A stretch of DNA of 64,000 bases from Thalassobaculum_A sp040219215. GTDB lineage: Bacteria > Pseudomonadota > Alphaproteobacteria > Thalassobaculales > Thalassobaculaceae. Each line of letters starts with the position of its first letter. The first letter of the stretch is position 1. The stretch lies in the NCBI RefSeq assembly GCF_040219215.1, contig NZ_JAVJSX010000024.1:62001-126000 (forward strand), written 5' to 3'. Of the stretch, positions 17,329-25,133 are shown one piece after another. The notes under the pieces were generated by a model that did not search any database, was not told the origin of the DNA, and saw only the letters and a list, made by a program, of their open reading frames with translations. Both the position numbers and the translations under genes were made by a program.

Positions 17329-17625
17329 TCAGGCAGCGGCAGAGCGCGCCTGAACCTTCTCGATCCGCTTCTTCAGCCGACGGGCTTCCTGTGACAGGTC
17401 CGCGGCTTTCGCCTTGGCCAGGAACGCATCCAGGCCACCGTTGTGCTCAACCGTGCGGATCGCGCTGGTCGACAGCTTCAGACGTACCATCTGGCCGAGA
17501 ACGTCGGACAGCAGCGCCGTCTCCTGGATGTTCGGCAGGAAACGCCGGCGGGTCTTGTTGTTGGCGTGGCTGACGTTGTTGCCGGTCAGCACGCCCTTGC
17601 CGGTAAGTTCGCAACGTCGCGCCAT
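17329..17625 (-). CDS. rpmB: 50S ribosomal protein L28
   Basis: 98 residues starting MARRCELTGKGVLTGNNVSH and containing NNKTRRRFLPNIQ, the L28 core that binds 23S rRNA, followed by a lysine/arginine-rich C-terminal helix (RRLKKRIEKVQARSAAA). The N-terminal CELTGK form has a single cysteine, the usual alphaproteobacterial C-minus-like state. The start is set by AAGGAG 6 bases upstream of the ATG at 17625; the frame itself is open to 17826. It is monocistronic with a clear terminator. Its length and context agree with a housekeeping copy. Confidence 0.97.
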   Translation of the reverse strand: MARRCELTGKGVLTGNNVSHANNKTRRRFLPNIQETALLSDVLGQMVRLKLSTSAIRTVEHNGGLDAFLAKAKAADLSQEARRLKKRIEKVQARSAAA

Positions 17626-17844
17626 GGATCGCTCCTTCGTCTCGGCCCGGGGCCGAGCGCCTCCGGAAACCACAAAAACAGGGGCGCCGCCTGACAAAGG
17701 GCGGCGCGGAGCCGGCGATATACGCGAGGCCGCGGTGGGCGTCAAGCGCGTGACGGCGCTCGCAACACCGTAAAACGGCAATTGCCCCGGCGGCCAGCAC
17801 CCCTCTATCGTCCCGAGCCAACCCATCCGATTGGAGCCAGGCCC

Positions 17845-18324
17845 GTGGCCCTGAAACCAAGCGCCCAGCGCGTCCAGGATCTGCTCACCAAACGCGGCCT
17901 TGCGCTGATGGTGGTGGAGATGCCCGACTCAACACGCACCTCTGAGGAAGCCGCAGCGGCGTGCGGCTGTACGGTCGCCCAGATCGGCAAGTCGATGGTG
18001 TTCCAGGCCAAGGACAGCGGGCAGCCGGTGCTGGTGGTGGCAAGCGGTCCGAACCGGGTCGACGAGAAGAAGGTCGCAGCCGCCCTCGGCGAGAAGATCC
18101 GCCGGGCCGATGCCGACTTCGTGCGCGAAGCCACCGGCTTCGCCATCGGCGGCGTCGCGCCGGTCGGCCATACGATCGATCCGGTCGTCTACCTTGACGC
18201 CGATCTCATGGCGCTGGAGCGGATCTGGTGCGCCGCCGGGACGCCGAACGCCGTATTCGAGCTGACGCCCGACATCCTGCGCTCCCTGACCGGCGGCACC
18301 GTATTGGATGTCCGCAAGGACTGA
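17845..18324 (+). CDS. YbaK/ProX-type aminoacyl-tRNA deacylase
   Basis: 159 residues of the YbaK/EbsC fold. The catalytic lysine lies in TVAQIGKSMVFQ (about residue 51), and the family GFAIGGVAPVGH loop and C-terminal PNAVFELTPDILRSLTGG are present. Such proteins hydrolyse mischarged tRNA in trans, typically Cys- or Ala-tRNA(Pro). The start is taken as the GTG at 17845, with GGAG 8 bases upstream, since the open frame back to 17782 adds a non-family Pro/Arg-rich leader. The gene abuts the Lrp regulator tail to tail, with the two stop codons in directly adjacent triplets. Confidence 0.9.
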   Translation: MALKPSAQRVQDLLTKRGLALMVVEMPDSTRTSEEAAAACGCTVAQIGKSMVFQAKDSGQPVLVVASGPNRVDEKKVAAALGEKIRRADADFVREATGFAIGGVAPVGHTIDPVVYLDADLMALERIWCAAGTPNAVFELTPDILRSLTGGTVLDVRKD

Positions 18325-18837
18325 TCAACCCGTGTTCTCGTAGGCCATCGGCGGCAGTTGGGGTCCGACCCGCACGCTCGGCCCGGCCATCACCATCTTC
18401 GACTTCACCGGCGAAGACAGGACGATCGACGTGGTCGTCTCGCCATAGGTGCGCAACTGAGCGATGACATGCTCAAGATGCACCATCGAGGACACGATCA
18501 CCTTGATCATGAAGCTGTCCTGGCCGGTCACGTGATGGCACTCCTGAACCTCGGCCAGGGTATGCGCCACGGTTGCGATCCGGCCGTGATGTTCGCCGGT
18601 GACCTTCAGGTGGATGAACGCGGTCGTCGGGTAGCCAAGCTTCGAGGGTTCGACCAGGCAGCGATAGCCGGTGATGACCCCGGCGTCCTCCATCCGGCGC
18701 ACCCGTTCGGCCACGGCCGGCGACGACAGGCCAACCCGCCGGCCCAACTCGCTGAACGAGAGGCGCGCATCCTCCTGCAGGACACGAAGGAGCTGCCAGC
18801 CGACTTTGTCGAGCTGACCATCCAGTTCACCCGCCAT
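18325..18837 (-). CDS. Lrp/AsnC family transcriptional regulator
   Basis: 170 residues. An N-terminal winged helix-turn-helix (about 10-65: LLRVLQEDARLSFSELGRRV, SPAVAERVRRMEDAG) is followed by the RAM ligand-binding domain (VKVTGEHHGR-like strand, CHHVTGQDSFMIKV, LRTYGETTTSIVLS). Lrp-type proteins form octamers that respond to amino acids. No metabolic gene is coupled to it, so the targets are unknown. A perfect palindrome 10 bases upstream of the start (18848-18862) is a plausible autoregulatory site. The C-terminal tail after residue 150 is longer than in the shortest AsnC proteins. Confidence 0.92.
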   Translation of the reverse strand: MAGELDGQLDKVGWQLLRVLQEDARLSFSELGRRVGLSSPAVAERVRRMEDAGVITGYRCLVEPSKLGYPTTAFIHLKVTGEHHGRIATVAHTLAEVQECHHVTGQDSFMIKVIVSSMVHLEHVIAQLRTYGETTTSIVLSSPVKSKMVMAGPSVRVGPQLPPMAYENTG

Positions 18838-18847
18838 GCTTAAAAAC

Positions 18848-18862
18848 CTTTTGTTTCAAAAG
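18848..18862. promoter_or_regulatory. Perfect palindrome before the Lrp gene
   Basis: CTTTTG-TTT-CAAAAG, a perfect 6-base inverted repeat with a 3-base centre, lies 10 bases upstream of the Lrp start inside an AT-rich patch unlike the surrounding DNA. Size and AT-richness suit an Lrp/AsnC operator; binding is inferred. Confidence 0.5.
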
Positions 18863-18924
18863 CCTAGATATTGTATTGGATTTTCGGGCACGGCACAAGC
18901 AAGCGACCAGAGGCGGTCCTTCGG

Positions 18925-19785
18925 CTACCACGCCAGTCGCGCCGAGACCCACCGCGGCTGTGGCCCCGGGGTCGCCAGAAAGGTCGCAACGCCAGCCTCC
19001 GAAAGCTGACCACCGTCCAACAGTTCCTCGTGATGGACGCCGTCGGCCAGCAGCAGCGAGTCGATGCCGGCTGCCACCGCACCCGCCACGTCGGTTGCCC
19101 GATTGTCGCCGACCACCAGGACCCGATCCGCCGCCACGCCAAGCGTCGCGATTGACCGTTCGAACACCGGAGCGTGCGGTTTGCCGTGGTAGTGGACCCG
19201 CCCGCCCAGCGCCTCGTACCGGTCGGCGAGGGCGCCGGCGTGGATCTTCAGGACCCCTCGATCCACCACGACCCGGTCCGGGTTGGCGCACACCATGACC
19301 AGTCGGCGCGCGGCACCCCGGCGCAGGGCGTTTTCGTAGAGACTGACCGTGTCGGTCTCGCCCTCGGGCCCGGCGTTCAGGATCCAGTCCGCCGCATCCA
19401 GGTCGTCGGTCGGCTGAAATCCGGTGCCGGGCAGGATGTCCGGTACCCGGCTCGGTGCAAAGCCGAAGGCCAGAGGCCCGAGTCCGGCGTGGAACGCATC
19501 TGGACGGTCTCTCAGATAACGGTGGCTCTCTCCACCCGACGTGATGATCTCGCGGTACAGGTCGTCGTTGATGCCGATTCGCCGCAGGCGATCGGCCACC
19601 ACCGATGGTCGCCGAGGCGAGTTCGACAGCACCACGACCGCCTTGCCGGCCTGTGCCAGCAGGCGCAGAACATCCAGCGCAGCGGGGAAAACATCGCCGC
19701 CATCATACAGCGTGCCCCAGACGTCGAACACATAGCCGTCATACCGGTCGGCGATGGCCGCCAGACCGTCGATCCTCTCGTACAT
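18925..19785 (-). CDS. HAD-IIA family sugar-phosphatase (TIGR01459-like)
   Basis: 286 residues. HAD motif I is YVFDVWGTLYDG with Trp in place of the second Asp, which is normal for the alphaproteobacterial HAD-IIA/TIGR01459 group. Motif II is VVVLSNSPRRP, and the C-terminal HGKPHAPVFE and VLVVGDNRATDVAGAVAAGI give the motif III lysine and motif IV aspartates. The middle part is the HAD-IIA cap. It is probably a cytoplasmic phosphatase of unknown substrate. The ATG at 19785 has GAGG 7 bases upstream and is preferred over a GTG at 19797. It starts 18 bases after the TipF-like gene and is probably co-transcribed with it and pyrD. Confidence 0.85.
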   Translation of the reverse strand: MYERIDGLAAIADRYDGYVFDVWGTLYDGGDVFPAALDVLRLLAQAGKAVVVLSNSPRRPSVVADRLRRIGINDDLYREIITSGGESHRYLRDRPDAFHAGLGPLAFGFAPSRVPDILPGTGFQPTDDLDAADWILNAGPEGETDTVSLYENALRRGAARRLVMVCANPDRVVVDRGVLKIHAGALADRYEALGGRVHYHGKPHAPVFERSIATLGVAADRVLVVGDNRATDVAGAVAAGIDSLLLADGVHHEELLDGGQLSEAGVATFLATPGPQPRWVSARLAW

Positions 19786-19803
19786 CCCCGTCCTCACGGT
19801 TGA

Positions 19804-21084
19804 TCAGCCGGTACCGGCCAGCGGCCGAGGCTCCCCGAACAGATAGCCCTGGCCGAAATCCACCCGCAACTCCAGAAGGTCGAGCAGCATGTCCTCGCTC
19901 TCGATCTTCTCCACGATCAGGTCCATGGCGTTGCGGTCCAGCGCGCCCTTGAGCGCCCGCATGTCCAGGATCGGATCGTCGCCGCGCGCCAGTTCGTGCA
20001 GCATGTGCGCCCCGACCTTGATGTAGCGGAAGCCCTGGGACGCCAGGTCCGGGAGGTCGAGGTCCATGTCGGTCACCTGGTCCAGCGAGAACCGGTAGCC
20101 GAAGCCGCGCAGCCGCTGCAGGTTGACCCGGGTCAGGTAGTCGCCGGCATCGATGCTGGCCTGGTCGAACTCGAAGATCAGTGTTTCGGCGAGTTGCTTG
20201 TTCTCCGCCATGAAACCGATGAAGTCCTGGAAGAAATCGGCGTCCGTCAGGGAAGCGCTGGAGATGTTGCAGAAGAACCCGACATCCGGCTGGTCGCGCC
20301 GCGCCCGGCGGACGATCTGCACGCACCGCACCAGTAGCAGGTTGTCGATCGCCGCCATAAGGCCGGCACGCTCCGCCACCGGAATGTACTGCTCTGGCAG
20401 GATCACGCCGCCACCGTCGGTGACGATGCGGGAGTAGCATTCATAGAACCGGCGCCGGCGCTGCGGCAGGGTCACCACCGGCTGGATATAGAGTTCGACC
20501 TTCTCCTCGCGCAGCCCCCGCTCGATCGCCTCCAGCAGTTGCGCTTCCCCCAGGACGATGGTTGGAGCCGTCGACCGCTTGATCTCGGCGGATCCGGACC
20601 CCGCTCCGGCCTTGCCATCCGGTGCCGCCAGCGCCTTCCCGGTGACCGCGGCTTCCTTCTTCTCCGACAACTGCTTGAGCAGGCCACCCAGGACCTTGAG
20701 CTCCGACGACAGCTTGTCGGCGTCGGGCATGTCGTCGAAGCGCAGGTGCAGCGTTTCCAGGTCGGCGCGCGTGGCCTCTGCCTCGATCCGCAGTTCCTCG
20801 ATGTCATGGGTCAGTTCGCGAACCCGCCGTTCCAGTACCCGGGTCCGGCGTTTCAGCCAAACCACCAGATGGACCACGCCGCCGACCACCGCGATGGCCA
20901 TCCCGACCGGCAGGGCCGGCGCCAGCGCCAGATACTCGGCTCCAGCACCACCCGCGGCGGCGAGGGCCAAGTACAGAGCGGCAATCAGGACGTGGCCCAG
21001 TATGGCGATGCTCCTATCCGTCGGCGAGCCGGTCGGCGTCGAGTCCGACCGCGTCCTCGATCCGCGCCAAGCCGTCCGCCGCAA
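19804..21084 (-). CDS. TipF-like membrane protein with coiled coil and degenerate EAL domain
   Basis: Up to 426 residues. Two membrane segments (about 27-50 and 58-75) are followed by a coiled coil (RRVRELTHDIEELRIEAEAT to about 155) and an EAL-type domain (about 175-420). EAL itself is ECY; the metal-binding DDFGTGYSSL loop is replaced by LDQVTDMDLDLPDL; IKID is IKVG; EGVE is EKIE; the final QGYLFGEPRPL is kept. Losing the second loop aspartate argues against phosphodiesterase activity. The layout matches Caulobacter TipF, a c-di-GMP receptor placing the flagellum (inference). The start is unclear: the only standard codon near is TTG at 21084, inside pyrD, while a good AGGAG precedes ATA/CTG near 21003. 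Confidence 0.78.
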   Translation of the reverse strand: MRRTAWRGSRTRSDSTPTGSPTDRSIAILGHVLIAALYLALAAAGGAGAEYLALAPALPVGMAIAVVGGVVHLVVWLKRRTRVLERRVRELTHDIEELRIEAEATRADLETLHLRFDDMPDADKLSSELKVLGGLLKQLSEKKEAAVTGKALAAPDGKAGAGSGSAEIKRSTAPTIVLGEAQLLEAIERGLREEKVELYIQPVVTLPQRRRRFYECYSRIVTDGGGVILPEQYIPVAERAGLMAAIDNLLLVRCVQIVRRARRDQPDVGFFCNISSASLTDADFFQDFIGFMAENKQLAETLIFEFDQASIDAGDYLTRVNLQRLRGFGYRFSLDQVTDMDLDLPDLASQGFRYIKVGAHMLHELARGDDPILDMRALKGALDRNAMDLIVEKIESEDMLLDLLELRVDFGQGYLFGEPRPLAGTG

Positions 21085-22087
21085 GCAATGCCGCTAGATC
21101 GTCGCGGATGCGCCGGAACAGCCCCGGACCGTTATACACCAGTGCTGTGTAGAGCTGCACCAGCCGGGCACCGGCGCGGATCTTGGCATACGCCGTCGCT
21201 CCATCCTCTATGCCGCCGACACCGACCAGCGGCAGCCGGCCAGCGGCCGCACGGTAGGCATGGGCAAGGACCCGGGTGGAGGGTGAGAACAGGGGCCGGC
21301 CGCTCAACCCGCCGGCCTCGCGCTGCGCCCGGCTTCGCAGCGAATCGGGCCGGGCGATCGTGGTGTTCGAGACGATCAGGCCATCGACCCGGCATTCGAT
21401 CGCGGTCTCGACGATTGCCTGGAGCTGCCCTTCAGCGAGGTCCGGAGCGATCTTCAACAACACCGGCGGCAGCGCCTCGCTGCACACTTCGGCCCGTACC
21501 TGCAACGCCGCCGTCAGCAGGCGACCAAGCGGCCCCTCGCCCTGCAGGTCGCGCAGTCCCGGGGTATTCGGCGAGGAGACGTTGATCGTCACATAGTCGG
21601 CGAGCGGCGCCAGCCGACGCATCCCCAGGACATAGTCGTCGACCGGATCGGGGGTGTCCTTGTTGGCGCCGATGTTGATGCCGACAATGCCGCTCCGCCG
21701 GTCACGATCAACCAGCCGCGCTCTCGCCACTTCCAGACCGGCGTTGTTGAAGCCGTTGCGGTTGATCACCGCCCGGTCGTCAGGCAGGCGAAACAGCCTC
21801 GGCCTGGGGTTTCCGGCCTGCGGCCGCGGCGTGACGGTCCCGACCTCGACCGCTCCGACGCCGAGCCGCTGCAGGCCGCGCCAGCACTCCGCGGATTTGT
21901 CGAAGCCAGCGGCCATGCAGACGGGGTGCGCGAAATCCAGTTTCCAGATCCGCTGGCGCAGCGCCGACGGCGCCTGCGAACGGTCGACGGGTCCAAGCCC
22001 GGCACCGAGCGTGCGGACGGTGATGCGATGCGCGGTTTCCGGATCGAGGCACCGCATCGCCGGCATGGCGAGGTCAAACAGGCTCAT
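21014..22087 (-). CDS. pyrD: Dihydroorotate dehydrogenase, class 2 (quinone)
   Basis: 357 residues that oxidise dihydroorotate to orotate in pyrimidine synthesis, on the inner face of the cytoplasmic membrane with ubiquinone as acceptor. Seen are the N-terminal membrane-associating helices (LFDLAMPAMRCLDPETAHR), PVCMAAGFDKSAE, the FMN-site NRNGFNNAG, VTINVSSPNTPGLRDLQG with the class 2 catalytic serine, VSNTTIARP and VGVGGIEDGATAYAKIRAGA. The ATG at 22087 gives the family length; the open frame begins at 22138. The 3' end overlaps the frame of the TipF-like gene, and the HAD gene follows, so the three probably share a transcript. Confidence 0.95.
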   Translation of the reverse strand: MSLFDLAMPAMRCLDPETAHRITVRTLGAGLGPVDRSQAPSALRQRIWKLDFAHPVCMAAGFDKSAECWRGLQRLGVGAVEVGTVTPRPQAGNPRPRLFRLPDDRAVINRNGFNNAGLEVARARLVDRDRRSGIVGINIGANKDTPDPVDDYVLGMRRLAPLADYVTINVSSPNTPGLRDLQGEGPLGRLLTAALQVRAEVCSEALPPVLLKIAPDLAEGQLQAIVETAIECRVDGLIVSNTTIARPDSLRSRAQREAGGLSGRPLFSPSTRVLAHAYRAAAGRLPLVGVGGIEDGATAYAKIRAGARLVQLYTALVYNGPGLFRRIRDDLAALLAADGLARIEDAVGLDADRLADG

Positions 22088-22163
22088 GGCGCCGGACGGT
22101 AATCGCGGGTGCCGCAGGCGGCAAGCGCTGGAGTACATCCGCGATCACTTCACGAGCGATCTT

Positions 22164-22189
22164 CATTGAACGCAACAATGCATTCATTG
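22164..22189. promoter_or_regulatory. Repeated CATTG/CAATG half-sites before the dehydrogenase operon
   Basis: CATTG (22164-22168), CAATG (22176-22180) and CATTG (22185-22189) alternate in an AT-rich patch; the last two form a perfect inverted repeat with a 4-base centre. It is a candidate operator for the GntR regulator encoded at the end of the operon (inference). Confidence 0.4.
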
Positions 22190-22270
22190 ATAAATCCATT
22201 AGAACAAGCTATGGAAACGCACCGCGCGGACAACGCCGCGCCCAGGTTCGAACGAAAGGCAGGGTGTGGC

Positions 22271-23374
22271 ATGCGAAAGACATTCAAGATCGCGGTGTTC
22301 GGCGGTGACGGGATCGGTCCGGAGATCATGGCACCCACCGTCAGGCTGCTGCAGGGCATTGCCCGCGAGTCCGAGACTCTGGCCTTTCAGTTCCACGAGG
22401 TTGCCGCCGGTGCCGCGCACTACCGCGCCACCGGCGAGTCGCTGCCGGAAGCGTCGCTGGATACCGCGCGCAAGTCCGATGCGATCCTGCTGTCCGCCAT
22501 GGGGCTGCCGGAGGTGCGCTATCCCGACGGCACCGAGATCTCACCGCAGATCGAACTGCGGATGAAGCTCGGCCTGTACGCCGGGGTACGCCCGGTGTTC
22601 GTGCAGCCCGGCCAGGACGTGCCGCTCAAGTCGCGCCGGGTAACCGACATCGACTTCGTGATCATCCGCGAATCGACGGAAGGGTTGTTCGCCTCGCACG
22701 GCAAGGGCGTGGTCGAAGACGACCGAGAGGCCCGAGAGACCCTGGTCATCACCCGGGCGATCTCGGAGAAACTGTTCGACTTCGCATTCAAACTGGCCCG
22801 CCAACGCCAGCAGTCCGGGCGCGGCCAGGGCCTGGTGCACTGCGTCGACAAGGCGAACGTGTTCCAGGCCTTCGCGTTCTTCCGCAAGATCTTCTTCGAG
22901 CGTGCCCAGGCGTATCCCGAGATCAAGGCGGAGACCGCCTATGTCGACGCCACGGCGCTGTGGATGGTCCAGAAGCCCTGGATGTTCGATGTCCTGGTGA
23001 CCGAGAACATGTTCGGCGACATCCTGTCCGACCTGGGCGCCGGTTTGATGGGAAGCCTGGGACTGGCCCCGTCGGCGGATATCGGCGACCATCACGCGGT
23101 GTTCCAGCCCTGCCACGGCAGCGCACCGGACATCGCCGGCAAGGGCATCGCCAACCCGATGGCAATGATCCTGTCAGCGGCGATGATGCTGGAGTGGCTC
23201 GGCCATGAACACGGCAACACGGAGGCGATCGCCATGGGCGATGCGTTGCGCACCGCCGTATCGGATGTCCTGGTCGAGGGCCGCACACTGACGGCCGACC
23301 TCGGCGGATCGGCGCGTACCGACATGGTCGCCGGCGCGGTTGCCGCCGCCTACAAGATGCGGGTACCCGCATGA
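22271..23374 (+). CDS. Isocitrate/isopropylmalate dehydrogenase family protein (tartrate-dehydrogenase-like)
   Basis: 367 residues of the beta-decarboxylating dehydrogenase family: FGGDGIGPEIMAPTV at the N-terminus, substrate arginine region ELRMKLGLYAGVRPV, VIIRESTEGLFAS, the catalytic Lys in HCVDKANVF and metal aspartates in NMFGDILSDLGAGL. The GSAPDIAGKGIANPMAMI block closes the coenzyme site. It should oxidise and decarboxylate a 2-hydroxyacid such as isopropylmalate or tartrate. The pairing with a Gfo/Idh oxidoreductase and a GntR regulator argues for a catabolic, not leucine-biosynthetic, substrate. The ATG at 22271 follows AAAGGCAGGGTG; the frame is open from 22109. The stop overlaps the next start as ATGA. 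Confidence 0.85.
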   Translation: MRKTFKIAVFGGDGIGPEIMAPTVRLLQGIARESETLAFQFHEVAAGAAHYRATGESLPEASLDTARKSDAILLSAMGLPEVRYPDGTEISPQIELRMKLGLYAGVRPVFVQPGQDVPLKSRRVTDIDFVIIRESTEGLFASHGKGVVEDDREARETLVITRAISEKLFDFAFKLARQRQQSGRGQGLVHCVDKANVFQAFAFFRKIFFERAQAYPEIKAETAYVDATALWMVQKPWMFDVLVTENMFGDILSDLGAGLMGSLGLAPSADIGDHHAVFQPCHGSAPDIAGKGIANPMAMILSAAMMLEWLGHEHGNTEAIAMGDALRTAVSDVLVEGRTLTADLGGSARTDMVAGAVAAAYKMRVPA

Positions 23375-24438
23375 CCGACACGGACGCCCCGTTGAAGGCC
23401 GTCACCGTCGGCGCGGGCTACTTCGCCGGCTTTCACGTCGACGGTTGGCTGCGAAACCCTGACGTCACGTTCGCCGGGCTGGCCGACGTCGACCGGGACA
23501 AGGCTTCGGACATGCTGGAGGCCCGGGCCGGTCCCGACCACGGGGTCACCGTGGATTCCGACGCTACCCGGCTGTTCGACGAGATCGGGCCCGACATCAT
23601 CGACATCGCCACCCCGCCGCCGGCGCATTTTGCGCTGATCAAGAAGGCGCTGGAAACCGGGGCGCGGGCGATCATCTGCCAGAAGCCGTTCTGCACCTCG
23701 CTGGAGGAAGCACGTCAAGCGGTGCGCCTGATCGAACGGCACGGCGGACTGGTCGTGGTGCACGAGAACTTCCGATTCCAGCCGTGGTACCGGGCCATCC
23801 GACAGGAGTTGTCCAATGGCCGGGTCGGCGAACTGTATCAGGTCTCCTTCCGGATGCGGCCCGGCGACGGGCGTGGCCCCGACGCCTATCTGTCGCGCCA
23901 GCCCTACTTCCAGAAGATGGAGCGGTTCCTGATCCACGAGACCGCGGTGCACTGGATCGACACCTTCCGGTATCTGATGGGCGAACCGGACTCGGTGTTC
24001 GCCGACCTGCGCCGGCTCAATCCGGTGATCGCCGGCGAGGATGCCGGGTTCCTGCTGTTCCGCTACCGGGACGGGCGGCGGGCGGTGTTCGACGGCAACC
24101 GCCTGACCGACCATGTCGCCGACAACACGCGGTTCACCATGGGAGAGTGTCTGATCGAAGGGTCGGACGGACAGATCGCGCTCGACGGCTTCGGCGACCT
24201 GACTTTTCGCAGCACCGGCAGTCATGAGTGGCAGCCGATCGGCGGCGGCTTTTCCCAGGCCGGGTTCGGCGGCGACAGTGTGTTCGCGTTGCAGAAGCAC
24301 GTCAGCGACCACCTGCTGACCGGCAGCCCGATCGAGAACGACGCGGCGAGCTACCTGCGCAATATCGAGATCGAGTATGCGCTGTATGACTCCGCCGCGG
24401 CCGGACGCGTCGTCGATCTTGGAGCGAAGAATCCATGA
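23371..24438 (+). CDS. Gfo/Idh/MocA family oxidoreductase
   Basis: 355 residues. The N-terminal Rossmann part contains VTVGAGYFAGFHVDGW (the usual GxGxxG appears as GAGYFA) and DIIDIATPPPAHFALIKKAL; the catalytic lysine is in ICQKPFCTSLEEA, and the C-terminal domain has FLIHETAVHWIDTFRYLMG with the conserved histidines. Members are NAD(P)-dependent dehydrogenases of sugars, inositols or related polyols. The ATG overlaps the stop of the upstream dehydrogenase and the stop overlaps the GntR start (ATGA both times), so three products are made in a coupled fashion. The substrate cannot be assigned. Confidence 0.9.
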   Translation: MTDTDAPLKAVTVGAGYFAGFHVDGWLRNPDVTFAGLADVDRDKASDMLEARAGPDHGVTVDSDATRLFDEIGPDIIDIATPPPAHFALIKKALETGARAIICQKPFCTSLEEARQAVRLIERHGGLVVVHENFRFQPWYRAIRQELSNGRVGELYQVSFRMRPGDGRGPDAYLSRQPYFQKMERFLIHETAVHWIDTFRYLMGEPDSVFADLRRLNPVIAGEDAGFLLFRYRDGRRAVFDGNRLTDHVADNTRFTMGECLIEGSDGQIALDGFGDLTFRSTGSHEWQPIGGGFSQAGFGGDSVFALQKHVSDHLLTGSPIENDAASYLRNIEIEYALYDSAAAGRVVDLGAKNP

Positions 24439-25133
24439 CCGCGGCGATGCAGGACCCTTCCGCTCCGGAGGCGAGGCCGCTGTCTCAGACCCAGCGCGCC
24501 ATCGCACTGCTGCGCGAGATGATCATTTCCAACAAGCTGCCGCCCGGCTCGAACCATCTGGAGAGCGAACTGGCGGTCATGCTCGGGATGTCGCGCACGC
24601 CGATCCGTGAAGCGGCAATCATGCTGGAAGCCCAGGGGCTGGTGGAGGTCAAGCCGCGCCACGGCATCCGGGTCCTACCGATCGCGCCGGCCGACATGGA
24701 GGAAATCTACTCGATCCTCACCGAGTTGGAATCGCTCGCCGCATACAACCTGGCAAACTCCCAGCCGGGCGACGCGGCGTTGGCGGAACTGCGGCAGCAC
24801 ATCGACGAGATGGACGCGGCGTTGGCGGCCGACGACCGTCACCGCTGGGCACGGGCTGACGACGCGTTCCACCGGTCGCTGATCAGGCTTGCCGGCAACC
24901 GACGGCTTGAGACGGTGGTCACCACTTACTCGGACCAAGTGCACCGGGCCCGCCTGCTCACCCTGTTCATGCGCCCGGCGCCGAGCGCTTCGAACAACGA
25001 CCACCGCCGGCTGGTCGATGCGATCGCCGCCGGGGAAGCCGAGGCTGCGCAGGCGATCCACCGCGCCCATCGGATCGACGCCAAGAATATGATGCTGAAG
25101 CTAATCGCCGCACACGGCTTCAGCGCGGTCTAG
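24435..25133 (+). CDS. GntR family regulator, FCD/FadR subfamily
   Basis: 232 residues. Residues 15-80 are the GntR winged helix (QRAIALLREMIISNKLPPG, MLGMSRTPIREAAIMLEAQGLV) and residues 90-220 the all-helical FCD ligand domain, with Asp and His positions (ADDAFHRSLIRLAGN, NNDHRRLVDAIAAGEAEAA) that bind a metal and often an organic acid. As the last, overlapping gene of the dehydrogenase operon it most likely controls that operon; candidate half-sites lie upstream at 22164-22189. The 3' end overlaps the amidohydrolase stop by 3-4 bases on the opposite strand. Confidence 0.92.
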   Translation: MTAAMQDPSAPEARPLSQTQRAIALLREMIISNKLPPGSNHLESELAVMLGMSRTPIREAAIMLEAQGLVEVKPRHGIRVLPIAPADMEEIYSILTELESLAAYNLANSQPGDAALAELRQHIDEMDAALAADDRHRWARADDAFHRSLIRLAGNRRLETVVTTYSDQVHRARLLTLFMRPAPSASNNDHRRLVDAIAAGEAEAAQAIHRAHRIDAKNMMLKLIAAHGFSAV

